From an uncultured Slackia sp. (GTDB lineage: Bacteria; Actinomycetota; Coriobacteriia; Coriobacteriales; Eggerthellaceae), in NCBI RefSeq assembly GCF_934630525.1, contig NZ_CAKTVX010000003.1, forward strand, positions 186,001 through 250,000: a DNA stretch of 64,000 nucleotides, read 5' to 3'. The first letter of the stretch is position 1; each line of letters begins with the position of its first letter. Below are positions 17,024 through 24,879 of the stretch, piece by piece. A program made the translations under genes and the position numbers. The notes under the pieces are model-generated. The model searched no databases. It had not been told where the DNA came from and saw only the letters and a program-made list of their open reading frames with translations.

Positions 17024-18742
17024 TTAGATGTCCCATTCCGCCTGATTGGTATGTAAAAGCTCCTCGGCCTTCTCGGAGAGGGGCTCGCCGAGCAAGCGGT
17101 CGTAGAGCGCCTTGATGTCGGGGTTCTCATGCGAGAAGCGCAGCGTATCGGCGCCGTCGAGCGCATTGAGCACCGAGGCGCGCTCGCGCGCGAGCTCCTG
17201 GTTGAAGGCGATGGGCTGGCCGCCGCCGCCCACGCAGCCGCCCGGGCACGCCATGATCTCGACGAAATCGTATCTCGCCGCGCCGGCCTCGAGTGCATCG
17301 AGCAGCGCAGCCGTATTCGAAAGGCCGCTCGCAATGGCGATACGAAGCTGCATTCCGGCGATATCGAGCGTTTTATCGACCCAGGGTCGCTCGGGAGTTG
17401 CCGCGGTCGTGTCGCAGGTGCTGAAATCAGGCTTCTCGCCGGTGAGGAAGAACGCCGCGGAACGCAGCGCCGCTTCCATCACGCCGCCCGTGCGGCCGAA
17501 AATAGTACCCGCACCTGTGGACAATCCCAGCGGATCGTCGAAGTCGCCTTCGGGCAAATCGGCGCAATTCACGTTGAACATGCGTAGCATGCGGTCAAAC
17601 TCGCGCGTGGTGAGCACCGCGTCGACATCTTTGCCCGCCTCGGTCGAAAGCTGCGGCACGCTCGCCTCGTATTTTTTGGCAATACAAGGCATAACCGACA
17701 CGACGAACACGCGTTTATCCTGTTTATCAGCCGATTGCGACATAAGCGCCTTCGCCGTGGCGCCCAGCATCTCGTGCGGGGACTTGCTCGTGGAAAGCTG
17801 ACCGACGAACTGGGGGTAGTGCTGCTTGGCGAAGCGCACCCAACCCGGGCAGCAGCTCGTGAACATCGGGCGCGGCTTTTCGGCCTTCACCCATTCGATG
17901 AACTCGTTGGCTTCTTCCATGATGGTGAGGTCGGCCGCGAAATCGGTGTCGTAGACGTAATTGAAGCCGAGCGCGCGCAGCGCGGAAACCATGCGCCCCT
18001 GCGTCGCCTCTTCACGAGGCACACCCACGCCCTCGCCCCACGCCGAACGAATAGCGGGCGCAACCTGGACCACGGTTATTACCTGGGGGTCGGCCAAAGC
18101 CGCAAGCACCTTGGACGTGTCGTCGCACGCAGTAAGGGCGCCCGTGGGGCAATGCGTGACGCACTGGCCGCACAGCGCGCAGTTCGCGCTGGCAATGTCG
18201 GCGCCGCCGGCGACGCGCACGCCGCGATGCGCAGCGGGACCAGATACCTCCCACACGGCGCATTGCTGCACCTTCGCGCATTCGGCAACGCAACGCATGC
18301 AGCGAATGCACTTGGTGGCGTCGCGCTGTAGCGGGAACGTTTCGTCCCACGCCTCGAACTCGTAGTCGGGGTCGCGTCCCAAATCGGCCGCGTTGCAGCC
18401 GTTCGCCACGGCCTGCAGCGCGCAGGTGCCGCTGCGCTTGCACGTGGTGCATTCGCTGCGGTGGGTCGCCAAAATGGTCTCCACATTCGCGCGGCGCGCT
18501 GCAATCACGCGCGGCGTGTTCGTGCGCACTGCCATGCCGTCGAAGACGGGCGTGTTGCATGCGGCGGCCAAGGCGTCTTCGCCTTCAACCTCCACCACGC
18601 ATACGCGGCACGAGCCGATTTCGTTGATTTCCTTCATGAAGCACAGCGTGGGAATGTCCACGCCGGCGAGTTTCGCCGCATCGAGGATGGTCGAGCCCTC
18701 GGGCGCCTGGACGGTGATTCCGTCGATGGTAACCTTACACAT
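17024..18742 (-). CDS. hydA: [FeFe]-hydrogenase catalytic subunit HydA (M3-type, GltD/NuoF-linked)
   Basis: The 572-residue enzyme interconverts H2 with protons and electrons. In order it has an N-terminal [2Fe-2S] domain (CFMKEINEIGSCRVC...C), a NuoG-type His-Cys3 cluster (HRSECTTCKRSGTC), two ferredoxin [4Fe-4S] clusters (CIRCMRC and CALCGQC) and the H-cluster domain. All three signatures are intact: TSCCPGW, MPCIAKKYEA and MACPGGCVGGGGQP. The upstream gene overlaps by eight bases and encodes a flavoprotein with NuoF-like and GltD-like parts, which resembles the group A2 'glutamate-synthase-linked' hydrogenases. This suggests a cytoplasmic, NAD(P)-coupled enzyme. Its direction in vivo (H2 uptake or evolution) is not decidable from sequence. 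Confidence 0.96.
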   Translation of the reverse strand: MCKVTIDGITVQAPEGSTILDAAKLAGVDIPTLCFMKEINEIGSCRVCVVEVEGEDALAAACNTPVFDGMAVRTNTPRVIAARRANVETILATHRSECTTCKRSGTCALQAVANGCNAADLGRDPDYEFEAWDETFPLQRDATKCIRCMRCVAECAKVQQCAVWEVSGPAAHRGVRVAGGADIASANCALCGQCVTHCPTGALTACDDTSKVLAALADPQVITVVQVAPAIRSAWGEGVGVPREEATQGRMVSALRALGFNYVYDTDFAADLTIMEEANEFIEWVKAEKPRPMFTSCCPGWVRFAKQHYPQFVGQLSTSKSPHEMLGATAKALMSQSADKQDKRVFVVSVMPCIAKKYEASVPQLSTEAGKDVDAVLTTREFDRMLRMFNVNCADLPEGDFDDPLGLSTGAGTIFGRTGGVMEAALRSAAFFLTGEKPDFSTCDTTAATPERPWVDKTLDIAGMQLRIAIASGLSNTAALLDALEAGAARYDFVEIMACPGGCVGGGGQPIAFNQELARERASVLNALDGADTLRFSHENPDIKALYDRLLGEPLSEKAEELLHTNQAEWDI

Positions 18743-20573
18743 ACTGGACCCTTCCCTCGTCGAGAACTCCGCAGCCGTAATGGTCGCAACGCAAGCAGCG
18801 ACGCGCTTCCTGGAACGCCTCTTCGGCGGTCATTTCCACCTCAACGGCGTTGAAGTCGCCCTTGCGCTCGCGCGCGGGGCGCTCCACGATATTCACGCGG
18901 CCACAGGCATCGCGCCAGTTCGCAGCCGCAGACGGAACCTCCACGCCGCAGTCGAGCTCGTGGTCGAAGCCGAGGAAATCGTCGATGTTGCGCGCGGCGA
19001 CCTTGCCGGCGCCAATGGCGATGATCACGGTTTTCGGGCCAACCTGGCAGTCGCCGCCCACGAACACGTTGTCAAGCTCGCCGACCGACTTCAGGCCTTC
19101 GTCGGCCTCGAAGTAGGTGCGATCGGCCTGCATGCCCGCCTCTTCAAACGGCGCGCTTTCGATATCTTGGCCCACGGCGATGAGCACCACATCGGCGTCG
19201 ATGCGCGCAAGCGACTTGTCGGCCTTCTGCGGCGCGGGGCGGCCGCGCTTCACCGGGCCGATGAACTGCGGCTGGGTGTACAGCGCCGCCACGTGCCCGT
19301 CCTCGACCTCGATATGGTCGGGCGCTTGAAGCGTCATCATCTCGACGCCTTCCTGCATGGCGGAATCGATTTCGGCACGAAGGGCCGTCATGTCTTCAAG
19401 GCGACGACGGTAAGCCACCGTCACGCTCGCCGCGCCGGCACGCACGCTCGTGCGCGCGCAGTCCATAGCGACGTTGCCGCCGCCGATGACCACGACGTTC
19501 CTGCCCGTGAAGTCAGGGTATTCGCCATCGCCGATCTTGGTGAGCAGCTCCACGGCGCTCATCACGCCCTGCGCGGCGGCGCCTTCGAGCTTGAGCGTTT
19601 TGCCGCCCTGCGCGCCAATGGCGACATAGACCGCGTCGTATTCATCCGAAAGGCGCTTCATGCCCTCGGCGTCGATGCGCGATTCATAATGCACGGAAAT
19701 GTTGCCCGCCCCCACGATGGCGCGCACGTCTTCGTCGAGGCGCTCGCGCGGGAAACGATAGGCGGGAATGCCATAGCGCATCATGCCGCCGAGCTGCTTG
19801 CGCATCTCGAACACGTGCACTTCATGCCCCATGAGCGCGCAGAAATACGCGCAGGTCAGACCGCTCGGGCCGCCGCCCACGACGGCGACCTTCTTGCCCG
19901 TCGCGGCAGCAGGCGCGGGCGTTGCGACTTTGTCGGCGGCGAGTTGGTCGACCGCGAACTTCTTAATGCCACGAATGTTCACCGGCGCATCGATGAGCGT
20001 GCGGCGGCAGCGGTTCTCGCAGGGGTGCTCGCACACGTACGCGCACGCCGTGGGGAACGGGTTGTCTTTGCGAATCATGCCAATAGCGCCCGCATAATCG
20101 CCCGCGCCCGCAAGCGCGACGTACGCCGGCACGTCCACATGCGCCGGGCACAGCGTTTCGCACGGCACCGTTTGGGCGACGCCTTCGCGGCATTGCCCCT
20201 GATTCACATGGCTTTCGAACTCGGCCTTGAACGCATCGAGGCCGCGCAGCAGCACTTCGGCCGCATGCCAGCCGATAGCGCAATCGGCCGTGTCGCGCAC
20301 GACGTTCGCCTGCGCGCGGACCTCGTCGAGCGCGCCGGGCTCGGCCCGAAACGCGAGCACTTCCTCGAGCAGCTCCTCGATGCGGCCGATCCCCTCGCGG
20401 CACGGCACGCACTTGCCGCACGTTTGGCAGCCGCCCGCGCGCAGCAGGTCGAGCTGGAACGCCACCGCGCACATGCCTGGAGGCGTCGCCTCGACGCGCC
20501 GCCCGTACTCTTCGAGAAACGCGCCGAACTTGCCGTCGTCTTTGGCGCGCGGCACTACGGACAATTTCGCCAT
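18735..20573 (-). CDS. NAD(P)H-linked flavoprotein with NuoF-type cluster and GltD-like domain (hydrogenase partner)
   Basis: The 612-residue protein is the probable diaphorase partner of HydA. In order: a NuoF C-terminal cluster motif (CQTCGKCVPCREG near residue 50), a GltD/dihydropyrimidine-dehydrogenase-type [4Fe-4S] domain (CETLCPAHVDVPAYV...CAYVCEHPCENRCRR), two nucleotide-binding folds (VAVVGGGPSGLTCAYF and VVVIGGGNVAMDCART), and a C-terminal CLRCDHYGCG. The start at 20573 has an AAAGGGGG site; an upstream in-frame ATG extends into unrelated sequence. It is the first gene of the hydrogenase operon and overlaps hydA by eight bases. It lacks a glutaminase partner, so it is not a glutamate synthase. 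Confidence 0.9.
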   Translation of the reverse strand: MAKLSVVPRAKDDGKFGAFLEEYGRRVEATPPGMCAVAFQLDLLRAGGCQTCGKCVPCREGIGRIEELLEEVLAFRAEPGALDEVRAQANVVRDTADCAIGWHAAEVLLRGLDAFKAEFESHVNQGQCREGVAQTVPCETLCPAHVDVPAYVALAGAGDYAGAIGMIRKDNPFPTACAYVCEHPCENRCRRTLIDAPVNIRGIKKFAVDQLAADKVATPAPAAATGKKVAVVGGGPSGLTCAYFCALMGHEVHVFEMRKQLGGMMRYGIPAYRFPRERLDEDVRAIVGAGNISVHYESRIDAEGMKRLSDEYDAVYVAIGAQGGKTLKLEGAAAQGVMSAVELLTKIGDGEYPDFTGRNVVVIGGGNVAMDCARTSVRAGAASVTVAYRRRLEDMTALRAEIDSAMQEGVEMMTLQAPDHIEVEDGHVAALYTQPQFIGPVKRGRPAPQKADKSLARIDADVVLIAVGQDIESAPFEEAGMQADRTYFEADEGLKSVGELDNVFVGGDCQVGPKTVIIAIGAGKVAARNIDDFLGFDHELDCGVEVPSAAANWRDACGRVNIVERPARERKGDFNAVEVEMTAEEAFQEARRCLRCDHYGCGVLDEGRVQYV

Positions 20574-20943
20574 ATATCCCCCTTTGATATGTGGGTTGAC
20601 CCATAGCCGTGCGGCAACCCCACCAAGAGCTCGCCACCCCGCAAGCCCTCGCATTGCCGCCAGGCTATGCTCTCAAGCACTGAAAGTGTACCGTGGAAAA
20701 GCTGGCTCTCCCACGTTCGTATAGGCTAATTAGCTCATCCGATAGGGTATTTGTGCGGTAGAAATTTACCCACACGGAGCCCCGCAAACAAGCGGCCCCT
20801 GGCCACAACAACAGCACCAATATCGCCAAAATACCCAACGGCTTTCGAAAGCGTCTCCGCGATTGTCAACTCCTCGGCGGAATCGCCAATCGGTCTCGTC
20901 ATTGATTTTCAGCGTCGACGCAACACCGTGAGCAGCCGTCCCC
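20574..20943. other. Gene-poor stretch between the hydrogenase and equol operons
   Basis: This holds the promoter region of the hydrogenase operon (minus strand). On the minus strand a 55-codon frame from about 20898 (MTRPIGDSAEELTIAETLSK...) reads protein-like but has no ribosome site, and may be a remnant. Nothing else is recognisable. Confidence 0.3.
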
Positions 20944-21063
20944 ATGGCCCGCACTGCCGACCCGACGGAAATCGCCAACGGCATCCTGTTCCTGGCAAGC
21001 GATATGGCGTCATACTGCACGGGCGAATTCCTCGCCCTCGACGGAGGCCAGCAAATCGCCTAG
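20944..21063 (+). pseudogene. C-terminal remnant of a short-chain dehydrogenase/reductase
   Basis: The 39-codon frame ends in a textbook C-terminus of the SDR family (DPTEIANGILFLASD...YCTGEFLALDGG), the part after the active site. The frame is closed by a stop codon at 20929-20931, and no N-terminal Rossmann fold or catalytic YxxxK precedes it in any frame. It is therefore a truncated fragment. It is not a copy of the dihydrodaidzein reductase encoded nearby, whose C-terminus differs. It suggests past rearrangement at the boundary between the two operons. Confidence 0.65.
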
Positions 21064-21143
21064 AACGCAAACCCGTTTGTCTTCCCTTCCTTCCTGGAGC
21101 AGGCACCCTTTTTCTCCCTCCCTTCGCCTGCTCCGTGGAGCAC

Positions 21144-21180
21144 AAAAAAGAAGCCGCCCATGATGGGCGGCTTCTTTTTG
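21144..21180. terminator. Bidirectional terminator at the end of the equol operon
   Basis: A stem of AAGAAGCCGCCC with GGGCGGCTTCTT around ATGAT is flanked by an A-run on the left and T-run on the right, so it works on either strand. It lies about 60 bases after the daidzein reductase stop codon. Confidence 0.85.
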
Positions 21181-21237
21181 CGAGAGGAATCGTGCCGCGA
21201 GGCGTAAGCCCGCGCGGCACATAGGAGAGGCGTTCTT

Positions 21238-23172
21238 CTACACCATGCGCGCTACAGCGTAGCCAGCATGGGTCGCGTCGGGAATTTCGGCGACCTTCTT
21301 GCAGTCGCCTGCCATATACACGGCCATGTCGCTGATTTCCTCGAGCTTCTCAGCAAATCCAGGACGATTAAGGAAGCCGGCGGAAATAACCACGTTGTCG
21401 CAGGGAAGCTCGACAGTTTCGCCATACTGGTCGATGGCGATGGCCGAAGTGTCGGTCACGCTGTCGAGACGATAGCCCGTCATGAGCTTCACGCCATGCT
21501 GCTGAAGGCGAATGGTGTATTCGATATCCATCTGGCAACCGGCAGGGTTCAGGAACTTCGTGCCACGCTTCACGATGGTCACATCCATGCCCTTTTCGGC
21601 CAAATCAAGCGCGATTTCGGCCGTGGTGGTAGCGCCGCCCACCACAACAGCGGTTTTGCCTTCGACCTTCTTCGATCCGTAGAGGAAATCGATGCCCTCG
21701 GTCACGATGGGCTTGTCGATACCCGGCACGTGCAGCTTGCGCGGCTCGCCGCCAATGGCCACGATGCAGGCGTCGAAGCCACCCGCCGCAATGTCCTCGG
21801 GCGTGACTTCCTGCTTGCGAACCTCTATGTTGTGCTTTTTGAGCTGAGTGCGATGGTATTCGATGAAGCGGTTGATGTCCGACTTATACCACGCGGCGCC
21901 AGCTTCGATCATCGTGCCGCCGATTTCGCGCTTCTCGAACACCACCACATTGTGACCGCGCTTCTTCAGCGTGAGCGCAGCCTCGCAACCCGCAGGGCCC
22001 GCGCCCACAACGGCGACGTTCTTCGGCGTTTCGGCCTTGGGGTAGAGCTCCTCGTAATAATGGAACAGCGTGGGATTGGTCGCGCACGAAATGGGATGAT
22101 GCCCCAAAATGCCACGGTCGGTGCAGCCGATCTGACAACGGATGCAGGGACGAATATCTTCCTCGTGGCCGGTACGAGCCTTCTCGACCCATGCCTGGTC
22201 GGCCAGGCACTGGCGCGCGGTGCCCACGAAGTCGACCTTGCCATCGGCGAGAATCTTCTCGGCGGCCTCGGGCGACTGAATGGCGCCGGTCACCATAACG
22301 GGAATATGCACCTGCTCCTTCACCTTGGCGGCCATGTCGGCGCAATACGACCACGGATAGAAGCTCGTGGAGAAGTTCGCCGTCACATGCGTCGCGGTAA
22401 CGAGGTTCAAAAGCGCCACGCCTTCGCGCTCGAGCACCTTGCAGGTGTCGATGCACTCGTCCAGGCGAATGCCGTCGGGCTCGCAGTCGTCCATGTCGAG
22501 CTTCACGCTCACCGGATAATCGGGGCCGACATAGCGTTTGATGGTGCGAATGACTTCAACCAAGAAGCGCTGGCGGTTGAACAGCGAGCCGCCGTAGATG
22601 TCGTTTCGCTGGTTGTCGTGCGGCGAGAGGAAGTTGCACGGCAAGCAGCCGCATGCACCATGGACTTCCACCAAATCGAAGCCAGCCTGCTTCACGCGAA
22701 GCGCGGCTTTGCCGTATTGATCTTCGACCTGGTAAATCTCGTCAATGGTCAAAGGACGCGGAATGGCAGCGCCGGCATTGATCATGATTTCAGGCAGCAC
22801 CGCCGAAGGCGCGACGGCGTCGTCGCCGCCGGCAAAGCCCATGTCGCGGCCGGGATGCGCGAGCTGCATGCCCGCGATGGCGCCGTGGTCGTGCATCGCC
22901 TCGGCGAGCATGGAAAGCCCCGGAATGTAGGTGTCGTCATAGGCGGCAAGGCCCATGTGATAGCCTTTCATAATAAGGCAGTTGTCCAAAAACACGATGC
23001 CCGGGCCGCCCTCGGCAGCTTCAGCCGCATGCTTCAGATTGCGGTCGGACAAATCGCAGGTCTTGCCGATATTAAGGTACGTGCCCATGGAATTGCGAAT
23101 CACGCGATTCTTCACCGTGAGCTTACCGACCTTGCCTTTGGAAAACAGGTTAGGATATTTAGGATGCTGCAT
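21238..23172 (-). CDS. dzr: Daidzein reductase (old yellow enzyme / 2,4-dienoyl-CoA reductase family)
   Basis: The predicted reaction is NAD(P)H-dependent reduction of daidzein to dihydrodaidzein, the first step of equol formation. The 644-residue protein has an N-terminal FMN-binding old-yellow-enzyme barrel (HGACGCLPCNFLSPHDNQRNDIYGGSLFNR near residue 171), a [4Fe-4S] motif at Cys343, 346, 350 and 363, and C-terminal FAD and NAD(P)H domains (VAVVGAGPAGCEAAL near 387). This is the FadH/BaiCD architecture, and the length equals that I recall for known daidzein reductases. Alone it could be a bile-acid or enoate reductase. The call rests on its operon with a racemase-like VOC protein, EtfAB, a 486-residue flavoprotein and a 286-residue SDR, which is the recognised equol gene set of Slackia and Adlercreutzia. 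It is last in that operon. Confidence 0.87.
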   Translation of the reverse strand: MQHPKYPNLFSKGKVGKLTVKNRVIRNSMGTYLNIGKTCDLSDRNLKHAAEAAEGGPGIVFLDNCLIMKGYHMGLAAYDDTYIPGLSMLAEAMHDHGAIAGMQLAHPGRDMGFAGGDDAVAPSAVLPEIMINAGAAIPRPLTIDEIYQVEDQYGKAALRVKQAGFDLVEVHGACGCLPCNFLSPHDNQRNDIYGGSLFNRQRFLVEVIRTIKRYVGPDYPVSVKLDMDDCEPDGIRLDECIDTCKVLEREGVALLNLVTATHVTANFSTSFYPWSYCADMAAKVKEQVHIPVMVTGAIQSPEAAEKILADGKVDFVGTARQCLADQAWVEKARTGHEEDIRPCIRCQIGCTDRGILGHHPISCATNPTLFHYYEELYPKAETPKNVAVVGAGPAGCEAALTLKKRGHNVVVFEKREIGGTMIEAGAAWYKSDINRFIEYHRTQLKKHNIEVRKQEVTPEDIAAGGFDACIVAIGGEPRKLHVPGIDKPIVTEGIDFLYGSKKVEGKTAVVVGGATTTAEIALDLAEKGMDVTIVKRGTKFLNPAGCQMDIEYTIRLQQHGVKLMTGYRLDSVTDTSAIAIDQYGETVELPCDNVVISAGFLNRPGFAEKLEEISDMAVYMAGDCKKVAEIPDATHAGYAVARMV

Positions 23173-23256
23173 AGCGAACCCCCTTGTTCATTTCGGTAAT
23201 CGAGCGCCTTATCGCATGAAGCGGAAGCGCTCTGTAACATCTGTGCTACGGTTTTG

Positions 23257-23742
23257 CTACTCGGCCTTTTTCGGGTCGAACCCCGAAAGAGCAGCAGACA
23301 GGGCCATGAAGGGCTTGATAATGACAAACACGGCAACAACAGCGCATATCTCGACAAACAACGCCCACGTCGCAAATCCGCCGATAAAAGCGCCAAAGCC
23401 CTGGGGCAGATTATTGATGAGCATATTTCCAAGCAGAATCAGCATGCCGAAATACGTGCCCAACACCACGGCCTGAATAAGCCACGTCGCGAATCCCTTC
23501 GCCTTTACGGAAGCGGCCAGCTTAAGCGCCCAACCCATAGGATCACCCAAATTACCGACCGTATAACCAATAACAAAGCTAGAAACCCACGAAGCAATAA
23601 CGGCTTCAGAGGTGATGATGTTCATACCGAGCTGCATGCAAACAGCAACATTGATGGCAAGCGTGATAATGAGACCCATCGCCACATTCATCCAAATGTT
23701 CATCCACTCGCCAAAGCCCTGAGGACCTTTAAACTTGCTCAT
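23257..23742 (-). CDS. Small integral membrane protein of the equol operon, function unknown
   Basis: The 161-residue protein starts at 23742, with a GGAGGAG site, and has about four membrane spans. It looks like an internal duplication of a two-helix unit: MNIWMNVAMGLIITLAINVAV...SWVSSFVIGYTVGNLGDP, and WLIQAVVLGTYFGMLILLGNMLINNLP...ATWALFVEICAVVAVFVII. The layout resembles small DUF2798-type membrane proteins, but I do not assign it firmly. It sits between the dihydrodaidzein and daidzein reductase genes, so it is expected to be co-expressed with them. Transport of the isoflavone or product, or membrane anchoring of the enzymes, are possible roles without direct evidence. Confidence 0.8.
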   Translation of the reverse strand: MSKFKGPQGFGEWMNIWMNVAMGLIITLAINVAVCMQLGMNIITSEAVIASWVSSFVIGYTVGNLGDPMGWALKLAASVKAKGFATWLIQAVVLGTYFGMLILLGNMLINNLPQGFGAFIGGFATWALFVEICAVVAVFVIIKPFMALSAALSGFDPKKAE

Positions 23743-23883
23743 TTCTCCTCCAATGCGTTGGTCGATTCCCGCTTCCGAGAAATCCCCTTGCAACCAAACA
23801 AATTAAGAAGCTTTCGAAACGACACATCGAAAAACGACGCGTCACGCAAAATAGCCGGACATCAATAGCTTGCAGGCGTGAAC

Positions 23884-24744
23884 CTACTCGATTTCGCCCT
23901 GCATGCCGCCCGTCACAGCGCCAGCGCAGCCGCCGTCGACGGCAATGTTGGTCGCGGTGATCTGGCGAGATTCGTCAGAAGCCAGGAACAAGTAGGTGTA
24001 GGCGATGTCCATGGGGTCGATGGCGCGCTGAGTGGTTTGCGCAGCGATGAGGCCCGTCGCCATTTCCTTCGGGATGTTGGCCATAGCCTCGGTCCACACC
24101 AGGCCCGGGGTCACCGAGTTGCAGCGAATGCCGAAGGGGCCGCCTTCAGCGGCGAGCTGGCGAGCCATGGCGATGCAGGCGCCCTTAGCGGCAGCATGGC
24201 ATGCCTGGGGCGAGTTGGAACCCTGCAGGCCGCAGGTGGAAGCGGTGATGATGATGGAAGCGCCGTGCTCGGCCTTCTGCAGGTACGGCCATGCGCAGTT
24301 GCACACGTTGTAGACCAGGTTGAGCTCGTTTTCGATGCCATAGTTCCAAATCTTGGGAGTCATCTCGCCGAAGGGAGCCATGCCAGGGTGCGACGCGTTG
24401 TTGATGACGACGTCGATGCCGCCCATACGCTCGGCGCACTCGGCGACCCACTTCTTCACGGCTTCGTAATCGGACAGGTCGCAGTCATCGCCGTAAGCCT
24501 GGTAGCCCTTAGCGCGAAGCTCTTCGGCATACGCCGCGGCAACGCCCTTGGAACGGCCGGAGCCGCATACGATGGCGCCCTGGGCGCACAGAAGCTCTTG
24601 CGCCACATGGCCCACGCCCTTCGTGGTGCCCGTGAGCAGGATTTTCTTGCCCTTCAAGCGCTGGCCGACCGACTCTTCGGGAGAGATCCACTTGCCGAAT
24701 TCGGGAGCACCGGAAATCTTCGGAGCCTTAACCTCTTGTGCCAT
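23884..24744 (-). CDS. ddr: Dihydrodaidzein reductase (SDR family)
   Basis: The predicted reaction is NAD(P)H-dependent reduction of the dihydrodaidzein ketone to trans-tetrahydrodaidzein. The 286-residue protein has the SDR cofactor motif TGTTKGVG at residues 38-45, the NNAS motif at 115-118 and Ser169 of the catalytic set. In the YxxxK motif the lysine (187) is present, but the tyrosine position is His183 (CHAAAKG), an unusual substitution for an active SDR. The start at 24744 has an AAGGGG site. The gene lies in the equol operon between the tetrahydrodaidzein reductase and the small membrane protein. Its length fits known dihydrodaidzein reductases, as far as I recall. Confidence 0.86.
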   Translation of the reverse strand: MAQEVKAPKISGAPEFGKWISPEESVGQRLKGKKILLTGTTKGVGHVAQELLCAQGAIVCGSGRSKGVAAAYAEELRAKGYQAYGDDCDLSDYEAVKKWVAECAERMGGIDVVINNASHPGMAPFGEMTPKIWNYGIENELNLVYNVCNCAWPYLQKAEHGASIIITASTCGLQGSNSPQACHAAAKGACIAMARQLAAEGGPFGIRCNSVTPGLVWTEAMANIPKEMATGLIAAQTTQRAIDPMDIAYTYLFLASDESRQITATNIAVDGGCAGAVTGGMQGEIE

Positions 24745-24879
24745 GAGTTTCCCCTTTCATTGGCCCGCGCGCCCCACGCGCACGGGAAGCCATATTCTCA
24801 GGCGCATATATGCGCCCTGAGGTCCTTGTGAGAATGAGTGAGGCACCGCGGCCGCATGCCGTACAGCCGCGGTGAACAA

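Noticed and set aside
18735..20573. Glutamate synthase small subunit (GltD)
   Set aside because: The GltD-like fold is fused to a NuoF-type cluster and overlaps hydA; there is no glutamate synthase large subunit nearby.
20733..20898. 55-codon minus-strand frame (MTRPIGDSAEELTIAETLSK...)
   Set aside because: Reads protein-like but has no ribosome site and no recognisable domain; noted only inside the intergenic entry.
21238..23172. Bile-acid (BaiCD-like) or dienoyl-CoA reductase as the primary call
   Set aside because: The family fits, but there are no other bai or fatty-acid genes, whereas the whole operon fits equol formation.
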